Shown piece after piece: positions 33,873 to 41,670 of a stretch of 64,000 bases of DNA. Source of the stretch: DAOTYH01 sp034435015 (GTDB lineage: Bacteria; Chloroflexota; Anaerolineae; Aggregatilineales; UBA3940). Position 1 is the first letter of the stretch. Each line of letters starts with the position of its first letter. A program made the translations under genes and the position numbers. The stretch is from positions 5,352-69,351 of the forward strand of contig DAOTYH010000088.1 in the NCBI GenBank assembly GCA_034435015.1, given 5' to 3'. A model generated the notes under the pieces. The model was not told where the DNA came from, made no database searches, and worked only from the letters and a program-made list of their open reading frames with translations.

Positions 33873-35339
33873 ATGGCAGTCAAGATCAAATCCATCACCA
33901 ACCCTCGCCTGAAGCTGGACATCTTAAGCCGGGAAGACGTGGAGCGGATCCACACTGCTACGCTGAACATCATCGAGACAACGGGGGTGAAATTCCCTTC
34001 CACCCGTGCGCTGGACATCTGGGAGGCCCATGGCGCAACGGTCAACCGGGAAACCATGATCGTCAAGGTCCCTGGCCATCTAATAGAAGAGGCTCTTCAA
34101 AAAGCTCCTCCTGTTTATACATTGGCCGCACGGGACCCCTCACAGGATTTACCTATGGACGGCAACCACGTCTTTGTTGGTACAGACGGTTGTGGTGTGA
34201 CCGTGATTGACCCCTTCACAGGCGAACATCATACCTCGCGCCTGCAAGACGTGGCCGACATAGCCCGTGTGGCGGACAGCTTGGAGGAAGTTGCCTTTCA
34301 TTGGGTGCCCGTCTCAGCACAAGACTGCCCCCCCGAAACACGGGGACTGTATGAACTGCGGGCAGTCTGGATGAACTCAACCAAACATGTCCAGACTGAA
34401 AGCATCTACTCGGAACATGAGGCACGGGCCGCAGTCGAGATGGCGGCGGCCATCGCCGGCGGTAAAGAGGCATTGCGTCAGCGCCCCGTTCTTTCGGTGA
34501 TGCAATGTTCTCTGTCTCCACTGGCTCATGACGGAGGAAGCGTGGAGGCGGCACTGGTTGCCGCTGAGGCAGGCCTGCCAACCGGCTTTATGACAATGGC
34601 CTCATGCGCCTCAACGGGGCCAGTGACGATGGCGGCCAACCTTGTGGTAGGGAACGCAGAGGTAATCAGCGGGCTGGCATTGCTCCAGTTAGCCTACCCC
34701 GGTGCGCCTGTGTTCTATGCGGCGGCCCAGACTGCCATGGACTTACGTACAGGCGGGTACACTGGCGGCGGCCCGGAAGATTTTCTGTTTGGCGCGGCAA
34801 CCAACGTGCTGGCTGACTTTTACAATGTGCCGCTGTCTATGGGGTCTTTTGCCACAGGCGCTAAAGAGCCAAACTGGCAGGCAGGTGTGGAGAACAGTCT
34901 ATCTACCTTCATGGCCTCTGTGGTCATGTCGGATATGCTGTTGGGGGTTGGATTGCTGGACGGCAGCCGCATCTGGTCATATGAACAAATGCTGATGGAC
35001 TGCGAGATATTCAGTATCATTCACAAGATGATGGGCGGCATTGTAGTCAATGATGAAACTCTGGCGCTGGACGTGATACGGGCAGTCGGGCCGGGCGGGA
35101 ATTTCCTGGGTGAGGAACATACCCGCGATCACATGCACGAACTGTGGATACCGCGCTACTTCGACCGCCGCCCCTATTCTGAATGGGAACGCAAACGCGA
35201 CGGCGCGCGAGATTGGGCACGGGCACGCGCCCAGCGAATCCTTGAGACCCACCAACCCGACCCGCTCGACCCCGCCCTGGCGGATGAACTCGAACGGATC
35301 ATCAAGGCAACGGAGGAACAGATTTATGCATCTCGATGA
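33873..35339 (+). CDS. MttB-family corrinoid-dependent methyltransferase, copy 2
   Basis: A second, clearly diverged MttB homologue of 488 residues, 43 bases after the first. It keeps ASTGPVTMAANLVVGNAEVISG, FYAAAQTAMDLRTGGYTG and a LGVGLLDGSRIWSYEQMLMDCE segment. No amber codon is read through, so it is non-pyrrolysine. It overlaps the start of the corrinoid protein gene by 14 bases, so these two are the most likely working pair. Two diverged methyltransferases in tandem suggest either two methylated substrates or successive demethylations. Confidence 0.86.
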   Translation: MAVKIKSITNPRLKLDILSREDVERIHTATLNIIETTGVKFPSTRALDIWEAHGATVNRETMIVKVPGHLIEEALQKAPPVYTLAARDPSQDLPMDGNHVFVGTDGCGVTVIDPFTGEHHTSRLQDVADIARVADSLEEVAFHWVPVSAQDCPPETRGLYELRAVWMNSTKHVQTESIYSEHEARAAVEMAAAIAGGKEALRQRPVLSVMQCSLSPLAHDGGSVEAALVAAEAGLPTGFMTMASCASTGPVTMAANLVVGNAEVISGLALLQLAYPGAPVFYAAAQTAMDLRTGGYTGGGPEDFLFGAATNVLADFYNVPLSMGSFATGAKEPNWQAGVENSLSTFMASVVMSDMLLGVGLLDGSRIWSYEQMLMDCEIFSIIHKMMGGIVVNDETLALDVIRAVGPGGNFLGEEHTRDHMHELWIPRYFDRRPYSEWERKRDGARDWARARAQRILETHQPDPLDPALADELERIIKATEEQIYASR

Positions 35340-35979
35340 ACTCCTGGCAGGATTACGCGACGCGGTCAACACTGGAAACGTCAGCCGTGCTGAAGAACTG
35401 ACCAAGGAGGGGTTGGCCGCAGGATACGATCCTATGGTGTTGATTGATCAGGGACTGCGTCCCGGTATGGACGAGGTAGGGGAACGCTTCGCCTGTGCTG
35501 AAGCCTTCATCCCTGATCTGGTCATGAGCGGCAAGGCTATGAAGGCCGCTATTGCCTTGCTCGACCCCATCCTGAAGACGGGACGTCAGGAACGGCGGGT
35601 TCTTGGCAAGGTTGTCATCGGGACGGTCAAAGGAGACATTCACGAAATCGGCAAGACACTGGTCGGCACGATGTTAACTGCCAACGGTTTTGAAGTGCGC
35701 GATCTGGGGGTAGATGTCCCTGCCGAAAGGTTCGTTGAGGAAGTGCACGAGATGGGTGCTGACCTGGTTGGGTTATCAGCATTGCTGACAACTACCATGA
35801 TCAGCCAGAGAGCTGTTATTGAAGCGCTCAAAGAGGCCGGACTGCGCGAGCGTGTGAAAGTGATGGTCGGAGGTGCGCCCGTCAGTGCTAGTTGGGCCGC
35901 CGAAATCGGCGCGGACGCTTACGCCGAGAACGCTACTGAGGCGGCCCGCATCGCGAGAAACCTTATGGGTGCAGGGTAG
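35326..35979 (+). CDS. Corrinoid (B12-binding) protein for MttB-type methyltransferases
   Basis: The start is ATG 35326, with GGAGGAACA upstream inside the end of the methyltransferase gene. The 217-residue protein has a helical cap (1-90) and a Rossmann-type B12 domain with the cobalt-ligand motif DIHEIGKTLV, then VRDLGVDVP and the MVGGAPVS nucleotide-tail loop. This is the MttC/MtgC/MtqC plan. It accepts methyl from the MttB proteins and should hand it to a corrinoid:tetrahydrofolate methyltransferase. That enzyme and the reductive activator RamA are not in the window. Confidence 0.92.
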   Translation: MHLDELLAGLRDAVNTGNVSRAEELTKEGLAAGYDPMVLIDQGLRPGMDEVGERFACAEAFIPDLVMSGKAMKAAIALLDPILKTGRQERRVLGKVVIGTVKGDIHEIGKTLVGTMLTANGFEVRDLGVDVPAERFVEEVHEMGADLVGLSALLTTTMISQRAVIEALKEAGLRERVKVMVGGAPVSASWAAEIGADAYAENATEAARIARNLMGAG

Positions 35980-37116
35980 TCACATCGCCTGCCTCATTTT
36001 CTTCATCGCCGCCCGCTTAGCCCGGCGGCGATTTTGTTGCTCGTGTATCTCGCGGACATGGAGGATTTTCTCTTCAATGGCAACCTGTAACCAGCGGGCG
36101 CCATTCTCCGCTGTTGCCAGACTGCCCGCGCCATAAGCGCCCGTAGCCGTATCATCTTCCCAAGGAGGGTTGGCGATCAGCTCACCACTCTCCACCCAGT
36201 CCATGAAATAGCCGGGCGTGCTGATGAAGTCTGTCTCATCTACCACTCGCTCCATATGACACAGATCGGGGCGCAGGTGGAGCATAAATGAAGTCTCCAG
36301 CTCACAGGCATGCCCCATCCCGCCGCGTTCAGACCGGCGGTACTTTTCGACAGCCGGCACACTTAAGCGTCCGGCGGTATGCAGGAAGCTGGTAGCCGTA
36401 AAGGCGTCCGGGTAACGCTCGCCGGCATATTTCACCACATTGACAAGGAAAGACATATTGCCGCCGTGCCCGCTCATCAAGTACAAGCGATCAGCTCCGC
36501 GTGCTACCAGCTCCCCAACTACAGCCAGCATAAAATCCTCATAAGTCCGCCCGCCCATGTTAAACGTCCCGGCAAAGGACGAGCGATGCATGCTGACCCC
36601 ATAAGGCAGAGTCGGCAGCATCTCTGCCTCACGAGGGATAGCCTGCACAACTCCCCGTGTAATGGCATCAATAATCACCGTATCCGTGTTCATGGGGAGA
36701 TGATAACCGTGCTGTTCGGTATGTCCACTTGAGATCAGCACCACGCGCTCAGGCGAGGCATTCAGCGTCAGAGAGTTAGGAGGGGAAATCGGCTCAAGGT
36801 GTAGCTGGTGCACGCCCAGCATATCTAAGTCTTCTCTGCCCGCATGGAGGACATACAACCGGGTAAAGCCCTCCTGATGGGGGCCGCTGAACAGACCTGC
36901 CACAACCTGCCGCAACATCTCTTCGCTGACTGTGATCAGGCTACCTGCCCAGCCATATGGCAGGGGAGGCAACATACATACCTGCTCAACTCCCAGTGCA
37001 ACGGCGACAGCGTGAGGGTCGTACCCATCGCCCAAAGGCAACACGAGCGGTAAATCGCGAGGCAGTTCGGCCACTTCAGGCCATGTCAGATTTTCGTAAT
37101 AGATCACTTTGGCCAT
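35980..37116 (-). CDS. Creatininase-family amidohydrolase with degenerate duplicated N-terminal domain
   Basis: The 378-residue protein starts at ATG 37116 after GGAG. The catalytic creatininase domain begins near 125 with HTEQHGYHLPMNTD, then LYLMSGHGGN and MGHACELETS, keeping metal ligands. The family is usually about 250 residues; here the first 115 residues look like a decayed copy of the same fold: PPLPYGWAGS aligns with PTLPYGVSMHRS, and RLYVLHAGRED with RLYLMSGHGGN, but ligands are lost. Members cleave cyclic amides (creatinine to creatine), formamides or cofactor peptides. Its stop abuts the corrinoid gene stop with no base between. Confidence 0.82.
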   Translation of the reverse strand: MAKVIYYENLTWPEVAELPRDLPLVLPLGDGYDPHAVAVALGVEQVCMLPPLPYGWAGSLITVSEEMLRQVVAGLFSGPHQEGFTRLYVLHAGREDLDMLGVHQLHLEPISPPNSLTLNASPERVVLISSGHTEQHGYHLPMNTDTVIIDAITRGVVQAIPREAEMLPTLPYGVSMHRSSFAGTFNMGGRTYEDFMLAVVGELVARGADRLYLMSGHGGNMSFLVNVVKYAGERYPDAFTATSFLHTAGRLSVPAVEKYRRSERGGMGHACELETSFMLHLRPDLCHMERVVDETDFISTPGYFMDWVESGELIANPPWEDDTATGAYGAGSLATAENGARWLQVAIEEKILHVREIHEQQNRRRAKRAAMKKMRQAM

Positions 37117-37163
37117 TGCTTATATCTCCATGCGGGCTACTCAGGCCGCTTGAGTAAATATGC

Positions 37164-37231
37164 TATAATGTGACTAGGCATGCAAGCAGACAGCCCGGAG
37201 CAAAGCGGGTTGCCCCGCCACCTGTCGCATG
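37164..37231 (+). promoter_or_regulatory. Possible -10 box and structured leader before the C45 gene
   Basis: TATAAT at 37164 lacks a good -35. Downstream, CATGC (37179) pairs with GCATG (37227) and GACAG (37189) with CTGTC (37222). Inside, CGGG at 37206 can pair either with CCCG at 37194 or with CCCCG at 37213, two exclusive hairpins. The run CCCCGCCAC-CTGT resembles the cobalamin riboswitch core, but the element is too short for a full match. Confidence 0.3.
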
Positions 37232-37303
37232 TCATTTCCCTCCTGTGCTCCTGCACAGACAATAACCAGAGTCTCATAAGTGTCCCCTTTCAGGACGATA
37301 GCT

Positions 37304-38383
37304 ATGGCGACTGAAGTTGCACTCACTGTTGTTCGTGCCAAAGGCAGTTACTACCAGATAGGCAGACAGATTGGCGAGGCGTGTGCCCCTCTGATCTACC
37401 GGATGCTGAACCTCTACCGAGGTTATTTCGACGCATCTTACGACGAACTCAAACTGACGTGGGATGAAGCCGTGCTTCAGGCACGCAAGTATTACCCTTA
37501 TGCACGGCAATACACTCCTGAGTTTGTTGAAGAGTTGGCTGGAATGGCCGAAGCGGCCAATGTGGATTTCAATGACCTGATGGTGCTCAACTGTGTTGAG
37601 GCTATCACCTCTGATGCGCTCCATCTAGGATGTACCAGCCTAGCCGTCAGCGGAGAACGCACGACCGATCATCATGTGCTGGTTGGTCATAACGAAGACT
37701 GGCTTCCTGACGATGAGCAGAACGTTTACCTGATTCATGCTACCCCAGATAATGCTCCTCCTTTCCTGGCCATGACCTACGGAGGGTTACTGCCTAACAT
37801 CGGCTTCAATGCACTAGGCATTGCCCAGTGCTGTGACTCGGTCTATCCCAATGATGTGCGGGTGGGCATACCACGCATCTTTGTATCACGGGGAGTACTG
37901 GCCGCCACCCAACTCTCAGAGGCCATCCGCAAGGTGCTTATTCGCTGGCGGGCGGCAGGCTACAATCATCTGATTGTTGACAGCAACGGTGAGATTTACA
38001 GCATCGAGGTGTCGGCACGTCATTTTGCCACCATCTATGGCAAGCACGGTTATCTGGCGCATACCAACAACTATCTTACGCCCCGCATGAAGCGTTTCGA
38101 GGCCAAAAGCGAGGACCTGATCGGAGCGCATATACGTGTCAACCGTGCCACGAAGCTGCTCCGTAACATCCGACAACACTCCCTTGACACGCTTCGAACC
38201 ATTCTGAGCGACCATGTGAACTTCCCAAACAGCATTTGCTCTCATCACGAGCCAGGAGGGAAGCCCCTTGATCAGCAGAAGACCATTGTCTCCTTGATCA
38301 TGGACCTCACCGCACTGGAGATGCACGTCTGCTGGGGAAATCCCTGCACGGGGACTTACCGCACGTATCAGTTGGAGGTTTGA
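37304..38383 (+). CDS. C45-family peptidase/acyltransferase (penicillin acyltransferase-like)
   Basis: ATG 37304 is used; a GTG 24 bases upstream is possible. The 359-residue Ntn-hydrolase-like protein has GCTSLAVSGERTTDHHVLVGHNEDW, the C45 signature in which the Cys after Gly becomes the N-terminal nucleophile after self-cleavage, giving chains of about 110 and 250 residues. Family members transfer or hydrolyse acyl groups on amides, e.g. acyl-CoA:6-aminopenicillanate acyltransferase and some peptide amidases. There is no signal peptide, so it acts in the cytoplasm, perhaps on an imported amide. The S9 peptidase gene begins 4 bases later. Confidence 0.83.
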   Translation: MATEVALTVVRAKGSYYQIGRQIGEACAPLIYRMLNLYRGYFDASYDELKLTWDEAVLQARKYYPYARQYTPEFVEELAGMAEAANVDFNDLMVLNCVEAITSDALHLGCTSLAVSGERTTDHHVLVGHNEDWLPDDEQNVYLIHATPDNAPPFLAMTYGGLLPNIGFNALGIAQCCDSVYPNDVRVGIPRIFVSRGVLAATQLSEAIRKVLIRWRAAGYNHLIVDSNGEIYSIEVSARHFATIYGKHGYLAHTNNYLTPRMKRFEAKSEDLIGAHIRVNRATKLLRNIRQHSLDTLRTILSDHVNFPNSICSHHEPGGKPLDQQKTIVSLIMDLTALEMHVCWGNPCTGTYRTYQLEV

Positions 38384-38387
38384 GCCA

Positions 38388-40247
38388 ATGACCGGACGAC
38401 TCCCGTTAGAAGACCGGCTGAAAGAAAAAGATGAGTATAACGGCTGGCCCTCTCTGCCGCGTCCAGACATCAGCCCGCCAAGCGGATGGAGTTTACCCCT
38501 CATCGTCTCGGTTGCTAGGCCGCGCAGTCATACTCCCTCGCCGGATGGGGAACGCTTGGCTTTCTTCTGGGACATGGCGGATGCTTCCAACCTCTACACG
38601 ATGCCGACAACAGGCGGTTGGCCCGCCCAGCTCACCCAAGATCGTGACCCTAGACCTTACTGGTTCGATGATCCGCCGCAGTGGTCAGCAGACGGGGAGT
38701 GGCTGGCCTTTACAGATAAAGGCCATGTCTGGGTAGTGCCGACGGGCGGCGGCCTGCCCAGACAAGTGACAGACTTTACCTCAAACGCTTCATCCCCTCG
38801 CTGGATGCCCGACAGCAGACGCCTGCTTATCACAGTTGAGCGCAACAAGCGCACACGCATCCTGATGACTGATCGGGATGGGGCATGGCCCTCTCTCGTC
38901 AGCATGGGGCCGGGGCACGATCATTCTCCCCAAGCTTCCCCCAATGGCCGCTATGTCGTCTATGTCCACCAGCCTCTAGATGATCTCAACCGCTCCGACA
39001 TCATGCTGGCCGATCTAGAAACAGGCTCCATCAGGGCCTTGACCGGCACCCCCTCGCGGCATGATCGGTCGCCATGCTGGTCGCCAGACGGCAGGCGAAT
39101 CGCCTTTACCTCAGAGCGGCCCGGTTACTATGAGCTTTTTGTCATTGATCTGGAAGCTGGCTCTGAGTGGCAGGTTACACATGCCGGCCATGATATTTCC
39201 AATCTGGCATGGTCACCTGAAGGCTCGCGTATCCTGTGTACAATCAACCGGGATGGAGCGCTTGACCTAGCTATAGTCAACTTGGCCAGCGGCCAGATCG
39301 AGGACCTGCGTACCGCCTATGGCTTTCATGCCCGCCCGCACTGGCTTCCCGATGGGCGAACGATCACATTTGAATTCGAAGACCCCCAGCATTCGCCTGA
39401 TCTGTATCGAATGGATATCGAGAGTCATCAGGTTACTCAACTCACCTTCAGCACACCCCCTGCACTAGCGGCCCTCGACTTGATCACACCGGAGCGTGTC
39501 AGCTACCCCAGCTTTGATGGTCTAGAGATACCTTCCTTCCTCTATAAGCCTCACAGGCCCAATGGGGCGGCAATTGTCTATCCTCATGGCGGCCCAACCG
39601 ATCAGTATGCCTTAGAATGGGACATTGTGGCTCAGTACATGACAGCCAAAGGCTACACGTGGCTTGCCCCGAATTTCCGAGGCAGTACAGGCTACGGGAT
39701 CGAATTTGAGAGGGCTAATCACAACGTGTGGGGAGTAGATGACACAAAAGACTGCTTGGCCGGCGCTGATTATCTCGCGGGTCTGGACTGGGTGGATACC
39801 ACACGGATAGCCATCTTTGGGGCCAGTTACGGCAGTTACATGACAGTCTGCGCACTGGCCGCCGATCCGCAACACCGGTTTGCCTGCGGCGTCGCCAAGT
39901 ATGGGGACTGCAACATCTTGACCTCGTGGGCCGAGAGCAATCAGGAGGGCCGAGAAGACCTAGAACGTATGATGGGGCATCCATCCGCCAACCGGGCCGC
40001 CTACCGGGCCGGTTCACCGGTGTGGCAGGCAGGAAACATACAGCGCCCCCTGCTGATTGTACACGGCCTGCTTGATCCTATCGTCCATCCCCTGCAAGCT
40101 GAGGAATTGACCGAAGCGCTCCGGCGTGAAGGTAAGACCTTCGAATACAGAACCTATCCTGATGAAGGGCATGGCATCCTTCGCCGCAAGAATCAGCTCG
40201 ACTTCTATGCCCGCCTTGAACGCTTTCTGGACTGGTATTTGATGTAG
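38388..40247 (+). CDS. S9-family prolyl-oligopeptidase-like peptidase
   Basis: The 619-residue protein has an N-terminal beta-propeller of TolB/PD40-like repeats (e.g. SRHDRSPCWSPDGRRIAFTS, ISNLAWSPEGSRI) up to about 370, then an alpha/beta-hydrolase domain. The Ser nucleophile sits in GASYGSY, the Asp in HGLLDPIVHP and the His in DEGHGI. This is the acylaminoacyl-peptidase/DPP-like S9 plan; such enzymes trim short peptides in the cytoplasm. No signal peptide is seen. Its position in the importer/methyltransferase island suggests it processes the imported compound. Confidence 0.9.
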   Translation: MTGRLPLEDRLKEKDEYNGWPSLPRPDISPPSGWSLPLIVSVARPRSHTPSPDGERLAFFWDMADASNLYTMPTTGGWPAQLTQDRDPRPYWFDDPPQWSADGEWLAFTDKGHVWVVPTGGGLPRQVTDFTSNASSPRWMPDSRRLLITVERNKRTRILMTDRDGAWPSLVSMGPGHDHSPQASPNGRYVVYVHQPLDDLNRSDIMLADLETGSIRALTGTPSRHDRSPCWSPDGRRIAFTSERPGYYELFVIDLEAGSEWQVTHAGHDISNLAWSPEGSRILCTINRDGALDLAIVNLASGQIEDLRTAYGFHARPHWLPDGRTITFEFEDPQHSPDLYRMDIESHQVTQLTFSTPPALAALDLITPERVSYPSFDGLEIPSFLYKPHRPNGAAIVYPHGGPTDQYALEWDIVAQYMTAKGYTWLAPNFRGSTGYGIEFERANHNVWGVDDTKDCLAGADYLAGLDWVDTTRIAIFGASYGSYMTVCALAADPQHRFACGVAKYGDCNILTSWAESNQEGREDLERMMGHPSANRAAYRAGSPVWQAGNIQRPLLIVHGLLDPIVHPLQAEELTEALRREGKTFEYRTYPDEGHGILRRKNQLDFYARLERFLDWYLM

Positions 40248-40263
40248 CAAGGAGAATAGCCCC

Positions 40264-41670
40264 GTGGCTCCATTAGCCATTCTCACGCCGAATGACATTC
40301 TAGCCATACACCATGCTACGTTGCGCATCCTCTCTGAAGTAGGCATTGTGCTTCGGGACGCGGAGGCACGCACTCTTCTGCTCGATCACGGCGCCCGCGA
40401 GCTGGACGGGCGCGTCTGCCTGCCGCCTGATCTGGTTGAGAGCTGTGTTGCCCGTTGCCCAAGCCGGGTGACTGTGCAGGGTCGGGGCGGGAAGGCAGAA
40501 CTAGGGGCAGGCGAGATGCACGTCCACAACTTGGGCGGAGCACGTGATGTGCTTGACCGGGCAGGCGGCGATCCACGCCCTGCTACCACGCGCGATCTGG
40601 CGGAAAGTGCCCGCCTGCTAGATGCTCTCGAAAATGTTACCACCATCACCCCCCTCTACACGCCATGTGATGTACCGCCCTCCGCCATGACGGTAGTCAT
40701 GTATGACCAGACGATACGACATACACTGAAGCCGGTGAGCGCACCGGGCGTCCAGACGGTAGCCGAAGTCCACTACCTGGCCGAAATGGCTCATATTGTT
40801 CTCGGCGAGGCTTCAGCAGTTTTGCTGTCGCTCTCGCCTATCAGCCCATTGAACTTTCCGGCTGATCTGGCTCAGGCCATTATCGAGATCGCACGGCAGG
40901 GGATGCCGCTTGCGCCACTACCCTGTCCACAGGCCGGCATCTCGGCTCCTCTCTCTCTAGCGGGCGCCCTAGCACAACAAAACGCTGAGGTATTGGCAAT
41001 GATCACGCTCGCCCAGTTGGTCAGACCGGGTCTGCCGATGCTCTATTGCGGCAGACTGGCGGCGATTGACATGCGCAGTGCGTTACCAATCTGGGGCAAT
41101 CCGGAGATTGCGCTTGTCTCAGCGGCAACTGTCCAGATAGGGCACTTCTACCATTTGCCGGTCAACGTATATGGGCTGTGCGGTAGCGGCCATGCTATTG
41201 ATATTCAGAACGGCTACGAGCGGGCGCTGAATGCAGTCGTACCGGCGCTGGCAGGGGCAGATGAACTGTCTGGCATTGGCGAGATGACAAGCGGAACGAT
41301 CTCATCCAACACGCAAATGGTCATAGACAACGAGATTATGGGGATGGTATTCCGCATTCGCCGCGGCTTTGAGGTCAACGAAGATTCGCTGGCTGTTGAG
41401 GTCATCGCCCAGGTAATGGCCTCGCCCATGCACAACTTCCTGTCAATGCCCCACACAGTCAAATACCTGCGTGGAGGCGAGTTATGGCGCGGAAAACTGG
41501 CCATACAGGGAATCGGCTGGGAGCAATGGCGTGATACAGGCCGCCCAACCGTGGTGGAACGGGCAGAGGCTGAAGCCAACCGTATCCTGTCCGAGCACGA
41601 GGTCGAACCTCTACCCGATGATCAAGCCCGTGCTTTAGACGAGATTATCCGGGCGGCATGGGGTCAGTGA
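40264..41670 (+). CDS. MttB-family corrinoid-dependent methyltransferase, copy 3
   Basis: A third MttB homologue (468 residues) starting at GTG 40264, preceded by AAGGAG. Landmarks include GISAPLSLAGALAQQNAEVLA, MLYCGRLAAIDMRS and SGIGEMTSGTISSNTQMVIDNE. No amber codon is present. It is the shortest and most diverged of the three and stands about 4.3 kb from the corrinoid gene, beyond a gene on the opposite strand, so it may have a separate substrate while sharing the same corrinoid protein. The next gene overlaps its last codons. Confidence 0.84.
   Translation: MAPLAILTPNDILAIHHATLRILSEVGIVLRDAEARTLLLDHGARELDGRVCLPPDLVESCVARCPSRVTVQGRGGKAELGAGEMHVHNLGGARDVLDRAGGDPRPATTRDLAESARLLDALENVTTITPLYTPCDVPPSAMTVVMYDQTIRHTLKPVSAPGVQTVAEVHYLAEMAHIVLGEASAVLLSLSPISPLNFPADLAQAIIEIARQGMPLAPLPCPQAGISAPLSLAGALAQQNAEVLAMITLAQLVRPGLPMLYCGRLAAIDMRSALPIWGNPEIALVSAATVQIGHFYHLPVNVYGLCGSGHAIDIQNGYERALNAVVPALAGADELSGIGEMTSGTISSNTQMVIDNEIMGMVFRIRRGFEVNEDSLAVEVIAQVMASPMHNFLSMPHTVKYLRGGELWRGKLAIQGIGWEQWRDTGRPTVVERAEAEANRILSEHEVEPLPDDQARALDEIIRAAWGQ

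Noticed and set aside
32372..41670. Pyrrolysine-type MttB genes with read-through amber codons
   Set aside because: All three MttB frames are uninterrupted at 468-488 residues, so they belong to the non-pyrrolysine branch.
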